Assembly: GCA_036567205.1 (NCBI GenBank)
Contig: DATCVA010000249.1
Span: forward strand, 1-5,406
DNA: 5,406 nucleotides
From: DATCVA01 sp036567205
GTDB taxonomy: Bacteria; Pseudomonadota; Gammaproteobacteria; Burkholderiales; Burkholderiaceae_B
Reading direction: 5' to 3'
Each line of letters begins with the position of its first letter. The stretch's first letter is position 1. Of the stretch, positions 5,179-5,406 are shown one piece after another. The translations under genes were made by a program, and so were the position numbers. The notes under the pieces are model-generated. The model did not search any database, was not told where the DNA came from, and worked only from the letters and a program-made list of their open reading frames with translations.

Positions 5179-5406
5179 CTAGAACAGTTTCCAGACCGAC
5201 GGGACTGTCGCAGTTAGCAGCATGATGCCCGAGATCGCTAGCAGTCCCAGCACAATGCTCCTGAACGAGCTGTCGGTAAAATGCCTGTATAAACGAATGC
5301 CCACCACTGTGGGGATGAGCATGGCAGGCGCGACTATCGTGAACAAACCGAGTATTTCGCGTGTCAACATGCCATTAGCGGCATAAGCAGTCAGCGTCAG
5401 GAAATG
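5179..5406 (-). CDS. TauE/SafE (TSUP) family permease, probable sulfite exporter (C-terminal part)
   Basis: The last 75 codons of an inner-membrane protein, read on the minus strand to a TAG at 5181-5179; the N-terminal part lies beyond the right edge. An in-frame ATG at 5370 is internal, since the open frame continues upstream to the window edge (HFLTLTAYAANG). The visible part has two hydrophobic segments, roughly ILGLFTIVAPAMLIPTVVG and FRSIVLGLLAISGIMLLTATV, joined by a short polar loop with RLYRHF-TDSSF. This matches the end of TauE/SafE proteins, where a G-x-x-x-x-R-hydrophobic turn precedes a final helix ending in SG-x-x-LL. Members export sulfite, sulfoacetate or other small anions. 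Beside suyAB, which releases sulfite, sulfite export is the natural role, but this is inferred from context. It converges on the Bug gene and is not in the suyAB operon. Confidence 0.75.
   Translation of the reverse strand, partial: HFLTLTAYAANGMLTREILGLFTIVAPAMLIPTVVGIRLYRHFTDSSFRSIVLGLLAISGIMLLTATVPSVWKLF

Noticed and set aside
1..5406. CRISPR arrays, insertion sequences, tRNA or rRNA genes
   Set aside because: I saw no spaced direct repeats of CRISPR type, no transposase motifs or flanking terminal repeats and no recognisable tRNA or rRNA sequence.

Overview
The window looks like part of a beta-proteobacterial chromosome, probably Burkholderiales and most plausibly Alcaligenaceae-like. 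The main pointer is a classical Bug-type solute-binding protein, a family strongly expanded in that group; this taxonomic placement is an inference. It carries what appears to be most of a gene set for using the organosulfonate 3-sulfolactate: interconversion of the sulfolactate enantiomers, C-S bond cleavage to pyruvate and sulfite, a candidate uptake protein, a candidate sulfite exporter and a dedicated GntR-type regulator.

Layout. The left arm is on the minus strand and reads from a central regulatory region: a GntR/HutC-type regulator (1374-2120, TTG start), a D-2-hydroxyacid dehydrogenase resembling (S)-sulfolactate dehydrogenase SlcC (367-1314), and the first 121 codons of a malate/L-lactate dehydrogenase-family enzyme resembling (R)-sulfolactate dehydrogenase ComC (1-363, cut by the window edge). 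The two dehydrogenases are only 3 nt apart and probably translationally coupled. Between 2121 and 2390 lies a 270-bp divergent promoter region with a strong sigma70-like promoter for the right arm, a perfect 14-bp palindrome just upstream of its -35 box, and repeated AATCATA half-sites. The right arm is on the plus strand: suyA (2391-2672) and suyB (2707-3882), the two subunits of (R)-sulfolactate sulfo-lyase, followed by a strong hairpin terminator. A separate plus-strand gene (4121-5116) encodes the periplasmic Bug protein; the gap before it holds a CTGT-N8-ACAG palindrome that resembles a LexA box. Convergent to it, on the minus strand, is the C-terminal end of a TauE/SafE (TSUP) permease (5179-5406), with a GC-rich hairpin between the two stop codons.

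How the genes fit together (inference from known families): (S)-sulfolactate is oxidised to sulfopyruvate by the SlcC-like enzyme, sulfopyruvate is reduced to (R)-sulfolactate by the ComC-like enzyme, SuyAB cleaves (R)-sulfolactate to pyruvate and sulfite, and the TauE/SafE protein may export the toxic sulfite. The Bug protein may capture sulfolactate for a tripartite tricarboxylate-type transporter whose membrane subunits are not in view. The pathway itself is known, so I do not see a wholly new system. The less ordinary points are the split of racemisation and lyase functions across a divergent promoter with the regulator, the repeated operator-like half-sites, and the LexA-like palindrome before the Bug gene.
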